Shown here: positions 25,212 to 35,658 of the stretch, in pieces
Layout: every line of letters begins with the position of its first letter
Numbering within the stretch: position 1 is the stretch's first letter
Assembly: GCA_007258455.2 (NCBI GenBank)
Contig: VDFB02321329.1
Coordinates: forward strand, 124,001-188,000
DNA from: Sequoia sempervirens
Taxonomy: Eukaryota > Streptophyta > Pinopsida > Cupressales > Cupressaceae
Length of the DNA stretch: 64,000 nt
Direction of reading: 5' to 3'
Program-made: the position numbers and the translations under genes
The notes under the pieces: generated by a model
Databases searched by the model: none
The model's input: the letters and a program-made list of their open reading frames with translations, nothing else
What the model was told of the DNA's origin: nothing

Positions 25212-25460
25212 ACGCACCACAAGGCATGCGAACTACATGACAAAACGTCTCAAAGGAACATGGTCTCATGGCCTAGAGGCTACGCACAAAACAGGTTTAA
25301 GAGACAGGCTTGAGAAACTCTCAAGCAAATTCAATTAGTAGGAGTAAAGCCAAATTTTAAAACCTTTTCCATCATCCTCTCTGCCTGCACCAAAATGGGA
25401 GTTTTACAACAAGGTATGGACACCCATCGATGCATGGAGGATATTGTGAGACATTCTAGC
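25212..25460 (+). pseudogene. PPR (pentatricopeptide repeat) gene fragment
   Basis: Frame 1 from 25212 reads KACELHDKTSQRNMVSW, then GYAQNRFKRQA, a TGA stop at 25311, then QLVGVKPNFKTFSIILSACT and KMGVLQQGMDTH. The order RNMVSW...GYAQN...GVKPN..TF..IL.AC.KMG.L.QG...H is the hallmark of PLS-class plant PPR proteins, which bind organellar RNA. Only about 80 residues of a protein normally several hundred long are present, with one stop and no start, so it is a captured piece. It lies about 70 bp from an SPT16-like fragment on the same strand. Confidence 0.8.
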
Positions 25461-25532
25461 ATATGGAGGATTTCCAACTATGCTTGCAGTCAATGACAAA
25501 CGGATTTGTAAACAGGAAAAATAAATTATGAC
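25461..25532. other. Junction between two gene fragments
   Basis: About 70 bp without similarity to PPR or SPT16 reading frames; stop codons occur in all forward frames. No target duplication or transposon terminus was recognised here. Confidence 0.4.
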
Positions 25533-25860
25533 TTATAATTTTTGTTGAACCCCAAAACAGATAATTATTCATCACTCCTTATTGACATTGTGGTTGCTAA
25601 GGATAAAAAGCCTGAAAACACAATTGGGGTTAGCTCTAGAATATACATTGATATTGCATACTCATTTAACGAAGATGATGAAGATGAGGTAGTGAAACAA
25701 AAAAAAACCCAAGGCCAAGGTAAATGGAGGAGGATTAGGCATCTCCAAAAATATATATACACTTTGTTGGAGAGGATTTCAACAGAAAACAATACTCTAC
25801 AATTCAGAGGTAGGCAAGCGGGGATCTCTTCCCAATATGAACAAATCATGGATATATGAA
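25533..25860 (+). pseudogene. SPT16-like (FACT histone chaperone subunit) gene fragment
   Basis: The frame contains NPKTDNYSSLLIDIVV, then KDKKPEN and DIAYSFNEDDEDE. In plant SPT16 the segment around LLLADTV..., K.PE..T, SSK..KD.AYSFNEDDEE has this order and spacing, leading from the peptidase-like domain into the acidic linker. SPT16 with SSRP1 forms FACT, which handles nucleosomes during transcription. The downstream stretch to 25860 is open and weakly resembles the following linker. A possible splice donor CAAG/GTAAAT occurs near 25720. There is no Met start and a TAA lies just upstream, so this is a fragment. Identification is by remembered motif pattern only. Confidence 0.65.
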
Positions 25861-26431
25861 TTCTAAGGGCATGCATTATAACCCATTTATGTGCATATAA
25901 AGATTAAAAGCAAATTGTAACATTTCAACAGTTTAGGTGTCAAAGTCCGTTTATTTTAGGTAAATATATCTTTACACATACTAAATTATAATGCAATAAA
26001 TCATGCCTATTTATTTGCAAACCAGTAATAAGAAACTAGACAACGATGGTCCCTGAATTCCCTTGCTATTTGTACGAAAATCTAATGACGAGACCACTTC
26101 TCCTCCTCTCTTTCTCTTTTTTTTTTACCAAAGCATATTTTTCTATTTTTATGATGAATCCTCCCGTTTTCTTTCCCCAAATTTTTATTAAGAAAACTTA
26201 GTAGTGTTGGATATGAAATGGGACAGGTGGCTATTTCCCCAATTTCCTTTTCACCACCCGACACTTTTATCTTTCTCTCATTTTCCACCTGGAGGTAATT
26301 CTTCCATTTGAAAAGAAATAGAAACCTACCCTCCACTAAGGCTTTAAATTTAATCATTTTTAATGGCCGATATTAAATTTTTTTTTTTACCTTTGGTTTA
26401 ATATTGCAACAGGTAGAGATTTCATACTTAG
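25861..26431. other. No gene recognised; pyrimidine-rich and AT-rich spacer
   Basis: The stretch contains a CTCCTCCTCTCTTTCTCTTTT pyrimidine-rich tract near 26100 and poly-T runs. A 91-codon open frame on the minus strand here is Lys-rich low complexity and I do not call it a gene. Confidence 0.4.
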
Positions 26432-28305
26432 TTTTTTTTTTTTTTTTTTTTGATAGTTAAATCACTGCTAAGGGGCAACACCTGCCGCTTTTGACTAGAG
26501 TTGTGAACCAGTGAGGCCACATTCAGGGGACCTCATCCCCGCCATCCATTTACATTATTTCTTGCCCCAGTTTGCCACCTTCAGAGTGGGATCCGAGCTG
26601 CTTGTTACATTTCTCCTCGTTCTTATTTCCTTTGTACCTTTGTCCAATTTTCTTCTGATGAGCCTCCATCCCTATCCTCTACTTTTCCTTTGGTTAATTG
26701 GTTTCCCTTTCGGACAGTTATTCCTAAACTGCCATCCTTGACCCTATGATGACCTTCTTACTGAGAAACTGCCAAGGCCTCCGGAACAACAAGATTCCCT
26801 ATTCTATCCCCGCTTCTTTTCTTTGAGGATTTTCCATGAGGAGTGTCTCCAACAAGTAACCCCACTAGAGAGGAAGAAGTCGCTACCTTTGTATTTTTTT
26901 GGGAGTTGCTTGATGGAGCCATGCCTGATGCAATATCGACAATGTTTGGAGGCACTTCAGCTTCACCAACTGACCCATCCTTTTCCACTGAGTAATGAAG
27001 AGGTGAGACATCTTTCCACCAAGTAGCTTGGATTTCATGCCAACGTTTTGAGTAGTGAGCAGCCATATGGCCAGTGCTGAAACATCGACGACACCGAAAG
27101 GGTAATCCCTCATAATCAAGCAATTGGTTCCATTCCATCCATGCAATTTTTAGGACATTTGCAGGGAGATCTTTAGTTGTGTTTATCTCCACTAGTATGC
27201 AAGCATAAGTGGTGTGCGAAAAATTTGTGGAGCCATCATCCACCCCCAAAAACTTTCCTAGTGAGCTACCAATGGCTGCAAAGCATGAGTCACACCAAAA
27301 TTGAAGAGGAAGATTCAACAACCTTACCCAAACTAGAGCCAGATCAAAAGACTCTGTGAGAGGATTGAAGGAGGGGTGCCAAGGTTTCAATAATAATAAA
27401 TGTTGATTCTTCCAGCTCCATTGGTATTCGTATAGAACCAAGTCTTTGTCCTTTGTGTTTTTGAAGGCCACCACAAAGAATCCCCTTGCCATGGGGTAAA
27501 TCTCTACATTTCCCTCCAGAATGGGCTTCCAGAATTTTGCAATCCATTCATGTAGCTCAGCAAGGCTTGGCCAAAACCCTTGGAATTCTGCAATCCAGTC
27601 AGCCCCAATTCTGCAAAGTAGGAAATGTTTTCAGCTACTTCATCGGCAATCTTCCCAGTGAAAGAGACTGTTGGGGAGGAAGAGGCACACTGGAGTGCCC
27701 TAGGAGCCTGTCGTTCTCCATGATTGATGGCCTTCGCCCCAGATCCCTCCATCCAACCATTCCAATCCTTTTGCACATTATCCTGCCCACAATTCCTCCT
27801 TTCCCAACCTTCTACAGCCTTCGAGTATGAACAATTTGTATGCCTTTCATCTTCTCTGAAAGGCCTTCGCCCTTGTGAATCTCCAGGGGCCCCATTTTTC
27901 TTTCCATTTTGAAGTTTCAAAATCTTGTCGCCATTACGGGGAATGGATCTTTCCCCATGAACAGGTACGAAAGATTGATGTGGTAGCAGCAGGGAAGCCA
28001 AGTTTGTATTGGTTGCCCTAGTCATCCTGTCTGGCAAAGCCAACTTAGGGCCCAAATTAGACTGCCAAGTTGAAGAAGATAGAACAATTTTAGGGCACGC
28101 TCTTCCCTTAAGATCACCCAAATCGAGCCCCTGTCGATCAACGCCATCCATGCCCCAGGCATCATTAACTTGTGAGGAGCCATTTGTGCAGCAACCAAGA
28201 ACAGATGAAGGACTGCATGCCTTGCATGCGGGAGGGATCTGTGTAACGGAAGTTTTCGGCATCGCCACACTCAGTTTGGAAATAGTTTTTATTTCCATAT
28301 ATATT
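26432..28305 (-). mobile_element. LINE-type retroposon with poly(A) tail, ORF1 only
   Basis: The minus strand carries an ORF1-like region followed by about 300 bp of 3' sequence and a 20-base A tail (plus-strand T run 26432-26451). The order ORF1, 3' region, poly(A) with no reverse transcriptase ORF2 suggests a deleted or ORF1-only LINE derivative. The 5' boundary is uncertain (about 28300) and no convincing target duplication was found. Confidence 0.65.
26758..28298 (-). pseudogene. LINE ORF1-like protein: DUF4283 and CCHC zinc knuckle, frameshifted
   Basis: The first frame (28298-27504) begins MEIKTISKLSV and has a low-complexity Ser/Gly/Asn-rich N-terminal part, ending with the start of a DUF4283-like domain (FTGKIADEVAENISYF). 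A frameshift at about 27540-27555 moves the reading frame to 27555-26758, which continues WIAKFWKPI, MARGFFVVAF, ALVWVRLLNLPLQFW and the zinc knuckle FRCRRCFSTGHMAAHYSK. In the knuckle the expected last Cys is Tyr-Ser instead. DUF4283 plus CCHC_4 is typical of plant L1-type ORF1 RNA-binding proteins. One frameshift aside the frames are long, so decay is modest. Confidence 0.8.
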
Positions 28306-28977
28306 TTATCCTTAGTTTAAAATTTTACCCACTAACTGAAAACATTAATGTATATTAAATTAAATTAAATTAAACTTAAACTTACCACTAATTCATCTCG
28401 AGAATTCTTTTTAAATAAAACGTGTATATATATATATATATATATTTTACTGAATGCAAAATTGACAAAAAAATTATTTTTCCATAATTCCTTATTATAA
28501 TTAAATAAATAATATTAATTAAATCAATAATATTATTTAATTAAACAAACAATATTATTTAATAGATATTGGAAATTTACACAGCTGTAATTAAGATATT
28601 ATTCTATAAAGACAATTTAAATAATACTTATTTAAACATTAAAATTCACAACTAATTTAATATTTAATTAAATCTTGACGTTTCTTCCACAACTTACATT
28701 AATAGTTAAATTTATCGTTTGATTTCAATCGTAATACTAACCATTGTTGAATTAAATTAACCAATTAACAACAACGATATGCATCTAAATAAAACGATAA
28801 ACACATTAAGATTTACGACTTGAAACGAATGACATAAAACAGGACAATACCATAACAGAACGGAAGACTGGCGAACGACATCATCAACATTGACAAGGCG
28901 ACAAACACAGACGTGGATGCTTTCTTGTCAAATCCCTAAACCACGTCATATCCATTGGGTATGTTGGGCACGCTCAG

Positions 28978-28993
28978 ACCCGATGCTGTGGGT
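28978..28993 (-). other. Conserved LTR stem-loop 2 (family C)
   Basis: ACCCGATGCTGTGGGT (ACCC/GGGT) occupies the place of ACCTG/CAGGT in family B and ACCTATT/AATAGGT in family A, again next to a GACTCCACC-like block on the sense strand. Confidence 0.5.
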
Positions 28994-29098
28994 GGAGTCG
29001 GTGCCCGGTACCTGCAGCCCTGCATAAAACCAAGTGTCGAAACAACATATATATTTAATGCCAAACAACTTGTGAGTGAGAATTGCAGTGTGGCAAGG

Positions 29099-29114
29099 CA
29101 CTCATGGATGAGCG
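29099..29114 (-). other. Conserved LTR stem-loop 1 (family C)
   Basis: Plus strand CACTCATGGATGAGCG; sense strand CGCTCATCCATGAGTG, a seven-base stem including one G-T pair around CC. Arm sequence differs from CACTCG/CGAGTG in family A but pairing is kept. Confidence 0.5.
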
Positions 29115-29515
29115 ATGCAACACCGTCCCTCTCACCCGAACCTCAAGCAATAGCACAATCATCATAAATATCATGAAACGAGTATTAAACAATTTACATA
29201 ACCACACAATATTGCATAATAAGGTAAAGACGAACACCATGCATCATTATATCATCAACAACCATATTCTAAACAACATCATCATTAAACGATAAGTAAA
29301 CAACTGCATAAGCATAACATCAAAGACCTATGTCCAAATATAAAAAATAACAGTGTCGTAAACAACCAAGTCTAGTAAGCAGAACTATCAACCAACCAAA
29401 CAACATGATGAAACAGTCAACAACATAGTCTCGAGTATGCACCAAACATAAACAATATCTGAACATCAGTCACACACAAAAAGTCTCATAGGAGTACAGT
29501 AACATGGGAGGCACT

Positions 29516-32500
29516 ACACCCCTTCCCAATCGCAACTTGGCAAAATGTATAACTAAAAAAAAATGGGTTGTGTTGTGTTTAGTCATAGAGATACGTTAAT
29601 TAATAAAAAAACAAAAAAAGAGTTCATCCATTTTTATCATTTTTTAAATGGGTTTAAATCAAAATATTTTGATTAATTCAAGGTCAATTTACAAAAAAAA
29701 TATAATGTTATTTCAGTGTACCTGTTAGATACATCCTTAGTAGACTAGTCTTGCCCTAACTTGACACCACTTTTCGACCCCAACTTGGAAGAACGTAATA
29801 CCAAAGTAAGGCAGGTTGCGTTTTATTGTTGGTCGTCGGGATATCTTGAGTCAATAAAAAAGAAAGAATTAATACTTTTTATCATTTTTGAAATGGGTTT
29901 AAATTGAAATAGGTTTTGATTAATTAGAAGCCAAAAAAAATCATAATGTGATTTTAGTGTACCTGTTACGTACATACTTAGGGGACTAGTCTCGCCCTAG
30001 CGTGACACCATTTCCCAACCCCAAGTTGGCAAGATTTAAGGCCAAGGTAAGGTGGGTTGCTTGTTGCACTTGGTTGTGGAGATATCTCGGAGTCAATAAA
30101 ATAAGAAATAGTTGATACATTTTTATCGTTTTTGAAAGGGGTTTAAATTGATATATTTTGATTAATTAGAAATCAATTTACAAAAAAACCATAATGTGAT
30201 TTTAGTGTACCTGTTACATATATCTTTAGGGGACTTGTCTCGTCCTAGCGTGACACCCCCTTCCTAACCCCAACTTGGAAAAATGTAAGACCAAGGTAAG
30301 GTGGGTTGCATGTTGTGCTTGAACATAGGGATATTCTTGAGTCAATAAAAAAAATAAACAATTGATACCTTTTTTATCATTTTTGAAAATGTTTAGATTG
30401 AAATATTTTGAATAATTGGAGACCAATTTACTAAAAAAAATTATAATGTGATTTTAGTACGCATTTTATATACATCCTCAGGAGACTAGTCTCGCCCAAG
30501 CGTGAAACTCCTTCTCGACCCTAACTTGGCAGAATGTAAGACCAAGGTAAGATGGGTTGCGTGTTGTGTTTGGACATAGGGATACCTCGAGTCAATAAAA
30601 TAAAAAAATTCTTATAACTTTTTATCATTTTTGAAAGGGTTTAGATTGAAATATTTTGATTAATTGGAGACCAATTTACAAAAAATTCATAATATGATTT
30701 TAGTATACATGTTATATACATCCTAAAAGGACTAGTCTTGCTTAGCGTGACACCCTTCCCGACCCCAATTTGGAAAATTATAAGACCAAGGTAAAGAGGT
30801 TTGCTTGTTGTGCTTGGTCGTAGGGATACCCCTGAATCAATAAAAAATGAATAAATAATTGAAACTTTTTTATCGTTTTTGAAAGATGTTTAGATTGAAA
30901 TATTTTGATTAATTGGAGGCCAATTTACAAAAAAAAATCATAATGTAATTTTAATGTACCTATTAGACACATGTTACATACATCCTCAGATGACTAGTTT
31001 CACCCTCGTGTGACACCCCTTCCCGACCCCAACTTGGCAAAATGTAAGAATAAGGTAAAGCGAGTTGTGTGTTGTGTTTAGTCGTAGAGATACGTAAATT
31101 AATAAAAAACAAAAAAAAAAATCATACATTTCTATCATTTTTGAAATGGGTTTAAATCAGAATATTTTGATTAATTGGAGGTTAATTTACAAAAAAATTC
31201 TAATGTGATTTTGGTGTACCTGTTAAATACATCCTTGGTAGACTAGTCTTGCCCTAGCTTGACACCACTTTTTGACCCCAACTTGGCAGAATGTTGCGTG
31301 TTATGCTTGGTTGTCAGGATATTTGAGTCATTAAAAAAGAAAGAATTAATATTTTTTTTATCATTTTTGAAATGGGTTTAGATTGAAATATGTTTTGATT
31401 AATTAGAAAACGAAAAAAAAATCATAATGTGATTTTAGAGTATCGGTTAAGTACATACTTAGGGGACTAGTCTCGCCCTAGAGTGACACCCTTTCCCAAC
31501 CCCAACTTGGAAGAATGTAAGACCAAGGTAAGGCGGGTTGCGTGTTGCACTTGGTTGGGGAGATATCCTGAAGTCAATAAAAAAAGAAATAGTTGATACA
31601 TTTTTATCATTTTAGAAAGGGGTTTAGATTGAAATATTTTGATTAATTGGAAATCAATTTACAAAAAAATCACAATGTGATGTTAGTGTACTTGTTACAT
31701 ATATCTTTAGGGGGCATGTCTCGTCCTAGTGTGACACCCCTTCCTAACACCAACCTGGCAAAATGTAAGACCAAGGTAAGGTGAGTTGCATGTTGTGTTT
31801 GGACGTAGAGATATCTTTGAGTCAATAAAATAAATAAATAGTTGATACCTTTTTATCATTTTTGAAAGGGTTTATATTGAAATATTTCAATTAATTGAAG
31901 ACCAATTTACTAAAAAAATCATAATGTGATTTTAATACACATGTTATATACATCCTTAGGGGACTAGTCTCGCCCTAGGGTGACACCCCTTCTCGACCCC
32001 AACTTGGTAGAATGTAAGACCAAGGTAAGGCTAGTTGTGTGTTCTGTTTGGATGTAGGGATACCCTGCGTCAATAAAAACAATAAATTGTTATACCTTTT
32101 TTATCATTTTTGAAAGGGTTTAGATTGAAATATTTTGATTAATTAGAGACCAATTTACAAAAAATTCATAATGTGATTATAGTATACATGTTATATGCAT
32201 CCTCAAGTGACTAGTCTCACCATAGCATGACAACCCTTCATGACCCCAAATTGGCAGATTGTAAGATAAAGGTAAGGCGGTTTGCCTGTTGTGTTTGGTC
32301 GTAGGGATACCCCTGAATCAATAAAAAAGGAATAAATAGTTAATATTTTTTATCGTTTTTGAAAAAGGTTTAGATTGAAATATTTTGATTAATTGCAGGC
32401 CAATTTACAAAAAAATCATAATGTAATTTTAATGTACATGTTACATACATCCTCAGGTGACTAGTTTCCCCCTTGGTGTGACACCCCATCTTGGTAGAAT

Positions 32501-35500
32501 GTAAGACTAAGTTAAGTGGGTTGTGTGTAGCGTTTAGTTGTAGAGATATGTTAATTAATAAAAACAAAAAAAAAAGTTCATACATTTTTATCGTTTTCGA
32601 AATGGGTTTAAATCGAAATATTTTGATTAATTGGAGGTCAATTTACAAAAAAAATATAATGTGATTTTAGTGTACCTTTTAGATACATCCTTAGTAGACT
32701 TGTGTTGCTCTAGCTTGACACCACTTTCTGACTCCAACTTGGTAGAATGTATGAAAAAATTAAGGCAGGTTGCATGTTATGCTTGACCGTCGAGATATAT
32801 TTTGAGTCAATAAAAAAGGAGTTATTACTTTTTTATCATTTTTCAAATGGGTTTAGATTGAAATATGTTTTGATTAATTAGAAGCCAGAAAAAAATCATA
32901 ATGTGATTTTAGTGTACCTATTACATACATGGTTGGGGGACTAGTCTCGCCCTAGCGTGACACCCTTTTTCTCAACCCCAAGCTGGCAAAATGTAAGACC
33001 AAGTTAAGGCAGGTTGTGTATTGCACTTGGTTGTGGAGATATATATCTCTGAATCAATAAAGAAAGAAATAGTTGAAACATTTTTATCATTTTTTAAAGG
33101 GTTTACATTGAAATATTTTGATTAATTAGAAATCAATTTACAAAAAAATCATAATGTGATTTTTGTGTACCTGTTACATATATCTTTAGGGGACTTGCCT
33201 CGTCCTAGCCTTACACCCCTTCTTGACCCAAACTTGGCAGAATGTAAGACCAAGGCAAGGTGGGTTGTGTGTTGTGCTTGGACGTAGGGATATCCCCGAG
33301 TCAATAAAAACAAATAGTTGATACCTTTTTATCATTTTTGAATGGTTTTAGATTGATATATTTCAATTAATTGGAGACCAATTTACTAAAAATATCATAA
33401 TGTGATTTTATTATGCATGTTATATACATCCTTGGCGGACTAGTCTTGTCCTAACATGACACCCTTCCCGACCCCAACTTGGCAGAATGTAAGACCAAGG
33501 TAAGGTGGGTTGTGTGTTGTGTTTGGACGTAGGGATACCCCGAGTCAATAAAAAAAAAATTGTTATACCTTTTAATCATTTTTGAAAGGGTTTAGATTGA
33601 AATATTTTGATTAATTGGAGACCAATTTACAAAAAAATCATAATGTAATTTTAGTAGACATTTTATATATATCCTCAGGGGACTAATCTCGCCCTAGCGT
33701 GACACCCCTTCTCGACCCCAACTTAGCAGATTGTAAGACCAAGGTAAGGAGGTTTGCATGTTGTGTTTGGTCATAGAGATACCCCTGAATCAATAAAAAG
33801 GGAATAAATAGTTGATATTTTTTATCATTTTTGAAAGAGGTTTACATTGAAATATTTTAATTAATTGGAGTCCAATTTACAGAAAGATCATAATGTAATT
33901 TTAATGTACATGAACACATACATCCTTAGATGACTAGTTTAACCTTGGTGTGACACCCCTTCCCGATCGCAACTTGGCAGAATGTATAACTAAAAAAAAT
34001 GGGTTGTGTGTTGTGTTTAGTCATAGACATACATTAATTAATAAAAAATAAAAAAGAGTTCATACATTTTTATCATTTTTGAAATGGGTTTAAATCGAAA
34101 TATTTTGGTTAATTGGAGGTCAATTTACAAAAATATTATAATGTGATTTCAGTGTACCTGTTAGATACATCCTTTGTAGACTAGTCTTTCCCTAGCTTGA
34201 CACCACTTTCCGACCCCAATTTGGCAAAATGTAAGACCAAAGTAAGGTAGGTTGTGTGTTATTGTTAGTCGTCAGAATATCTTGAGTCAATAAAAAAGAA
34301 AGAATTAATACTTTTTATCATTTTTGAAATGGGTTTATATTGAAATATGTTTTGATAAATTACAAGCCAAAAAAAATCATAATGTGATTTTAGTGTACTT
34401 GTTACGTACATACTTAAGGACTAGTCTCGTCCTAGGGTGACACCCTTTCCCAACCCCAACTTGGAAAAATGTAAGACCAAGGTAAGGTGGGTTGCATGTT
34501 GCACTTGGTCATGGAGATATCTTGGAATCAATAAAAAAAGAAAATAGTTGATACATTTTTATTGTTTTTAAAAGGGCTTTAAATTGATATATTTTGATTA
34601 ATTAGAAATCAATTTACAAAAAAATCATAATGTGATTTTAGTGTACCTGTTACATATATCTTTAGGGGACTTGTCTCGTCCTAGTGTGACACCCTTTCCT
34701 GACCCTAATTTGGAAAAATGTAAGACCAAAGTATGGTGGGTTGCGTGTTGCGCTTGGACGTAGGGATATTCTTGAGTCAATAAAAAAAAATAGTTAATAT
34801 CTTTTTATCATTTTTGAAAGTGTTTAGATTGAAATATTTTGAATAATTGAAACCAATTTACTAATAAAATTATAATGTCATTTTAGTGTGCATGTTATAT
34901 ACATCCTCAGGGGACTAGTCTCGCCCAATCGTGACACCCCTTTCCGACCCCAACTTGGCAGAATGTAAGACTAAGGTAAAGCAAGTTGTGTGTTGTGTTT
35001 AGTCGTACAGTTGCTTAAATTAATTAAAAAAAATAAAAAAAATCCATACATTTTTATCGTTTTTGAAATGGGTTTAAATCAGAATATTTTGATTAATTGG
35101 AGGTCAATTTACAAAAAAAATATAATGTGATTTTAGTGTACCTGTTAGATACATCTTTGGTAGACTAGTCTTGCCCTAGTTTGGCACCACTTTTTGACCC
35201 CAACTTGGCAGAGTGTTGCATGTTATGCTTGGTCGTCGGGATATTTTGAGTCAAAAAAAAAAGAAAGAGTTAAAACTTTTTTATCATTTTTGAAATGGGT
35301 TTAGATAGAAATATGTTTTGATTAATTACAAACCCAGAAAAAAATCATAATGTGATTTTAGTGTACTTGTAATGTACATACTTAGGGGACTAGTCTCGCC
35401 TTAGCGTGACACCCTTTCCCAACCCCAACTTGGCAGAATCTAAGACCAAGGTAAGTTGGGTTGCATGTTGCACTTGGTCGTGGAGATATTCCCGAGTCAA

Positions 35501-35617
35501 TAAAAAAATAAATAGTTGATATATTTTTATCATTTTTGAAAGGGGTTTAGATTGAAATATTTGATTAATTGGAAATGAATTTACAAAAAAATCATAATGT
35601 GATTTTAGTGTACCTTT

Positions 35618-35658
<41 letters not shown>

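Larger units (their letters stand above)
21236..29515 (-). mobile_element. Truncated long LTR (family C) with nested insertions
   Basis: The minus strand begins TGTAGTGCCTCCC at 29515 and contains the family-wide LTR cassettes: stem-loop blocks at 28930-29150, a conserved CCATCTCGC/ACACC block near 22020-22120 and the CACGTGG/CTCGTGCTAGGAG block at 21710-21800. This marks it as an LTR related to families A and B. The other end shows no TGT terminus and is probably truncated. The span of 8.3 kb is too long for one LTR; a minisatellite, host-gene fragments and a LINE retroposon account for the excess. No gag-pol is present. The satellite phase does not match across the block. Confidence 0.7.
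28306..29515 (-). other. Upstream (U3-like) part of family C LTR
   Basis: AT-rich to about 28860, then the conserved LTR cassettes at 28930-29150. The LTR terminus is at 29515 next to satellite CCCCTTCCCAATCG. No gene is present. Confidence 0.65.

Noticed and set aside
25096..25338. 80-codon open frame
   Set aside because: It is in a different frame from the recognisable PPR codons it overlaps; the PPR frame is the real remnant, though the start of this frame may hold a shifted piece.
25565..25876. 103-codon minus-strand open frame
   Set aside because: Antisense to the SPT16-like fragment and without a recognisable domain.
26751..26828. Plus-strand frame with RNCQGLRN, resembling the start of LINE ORF2 endonuclease
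   Set aside because: It is antisense to a well-supported ORF1 and stops after 25 codons; most likely coincidence.
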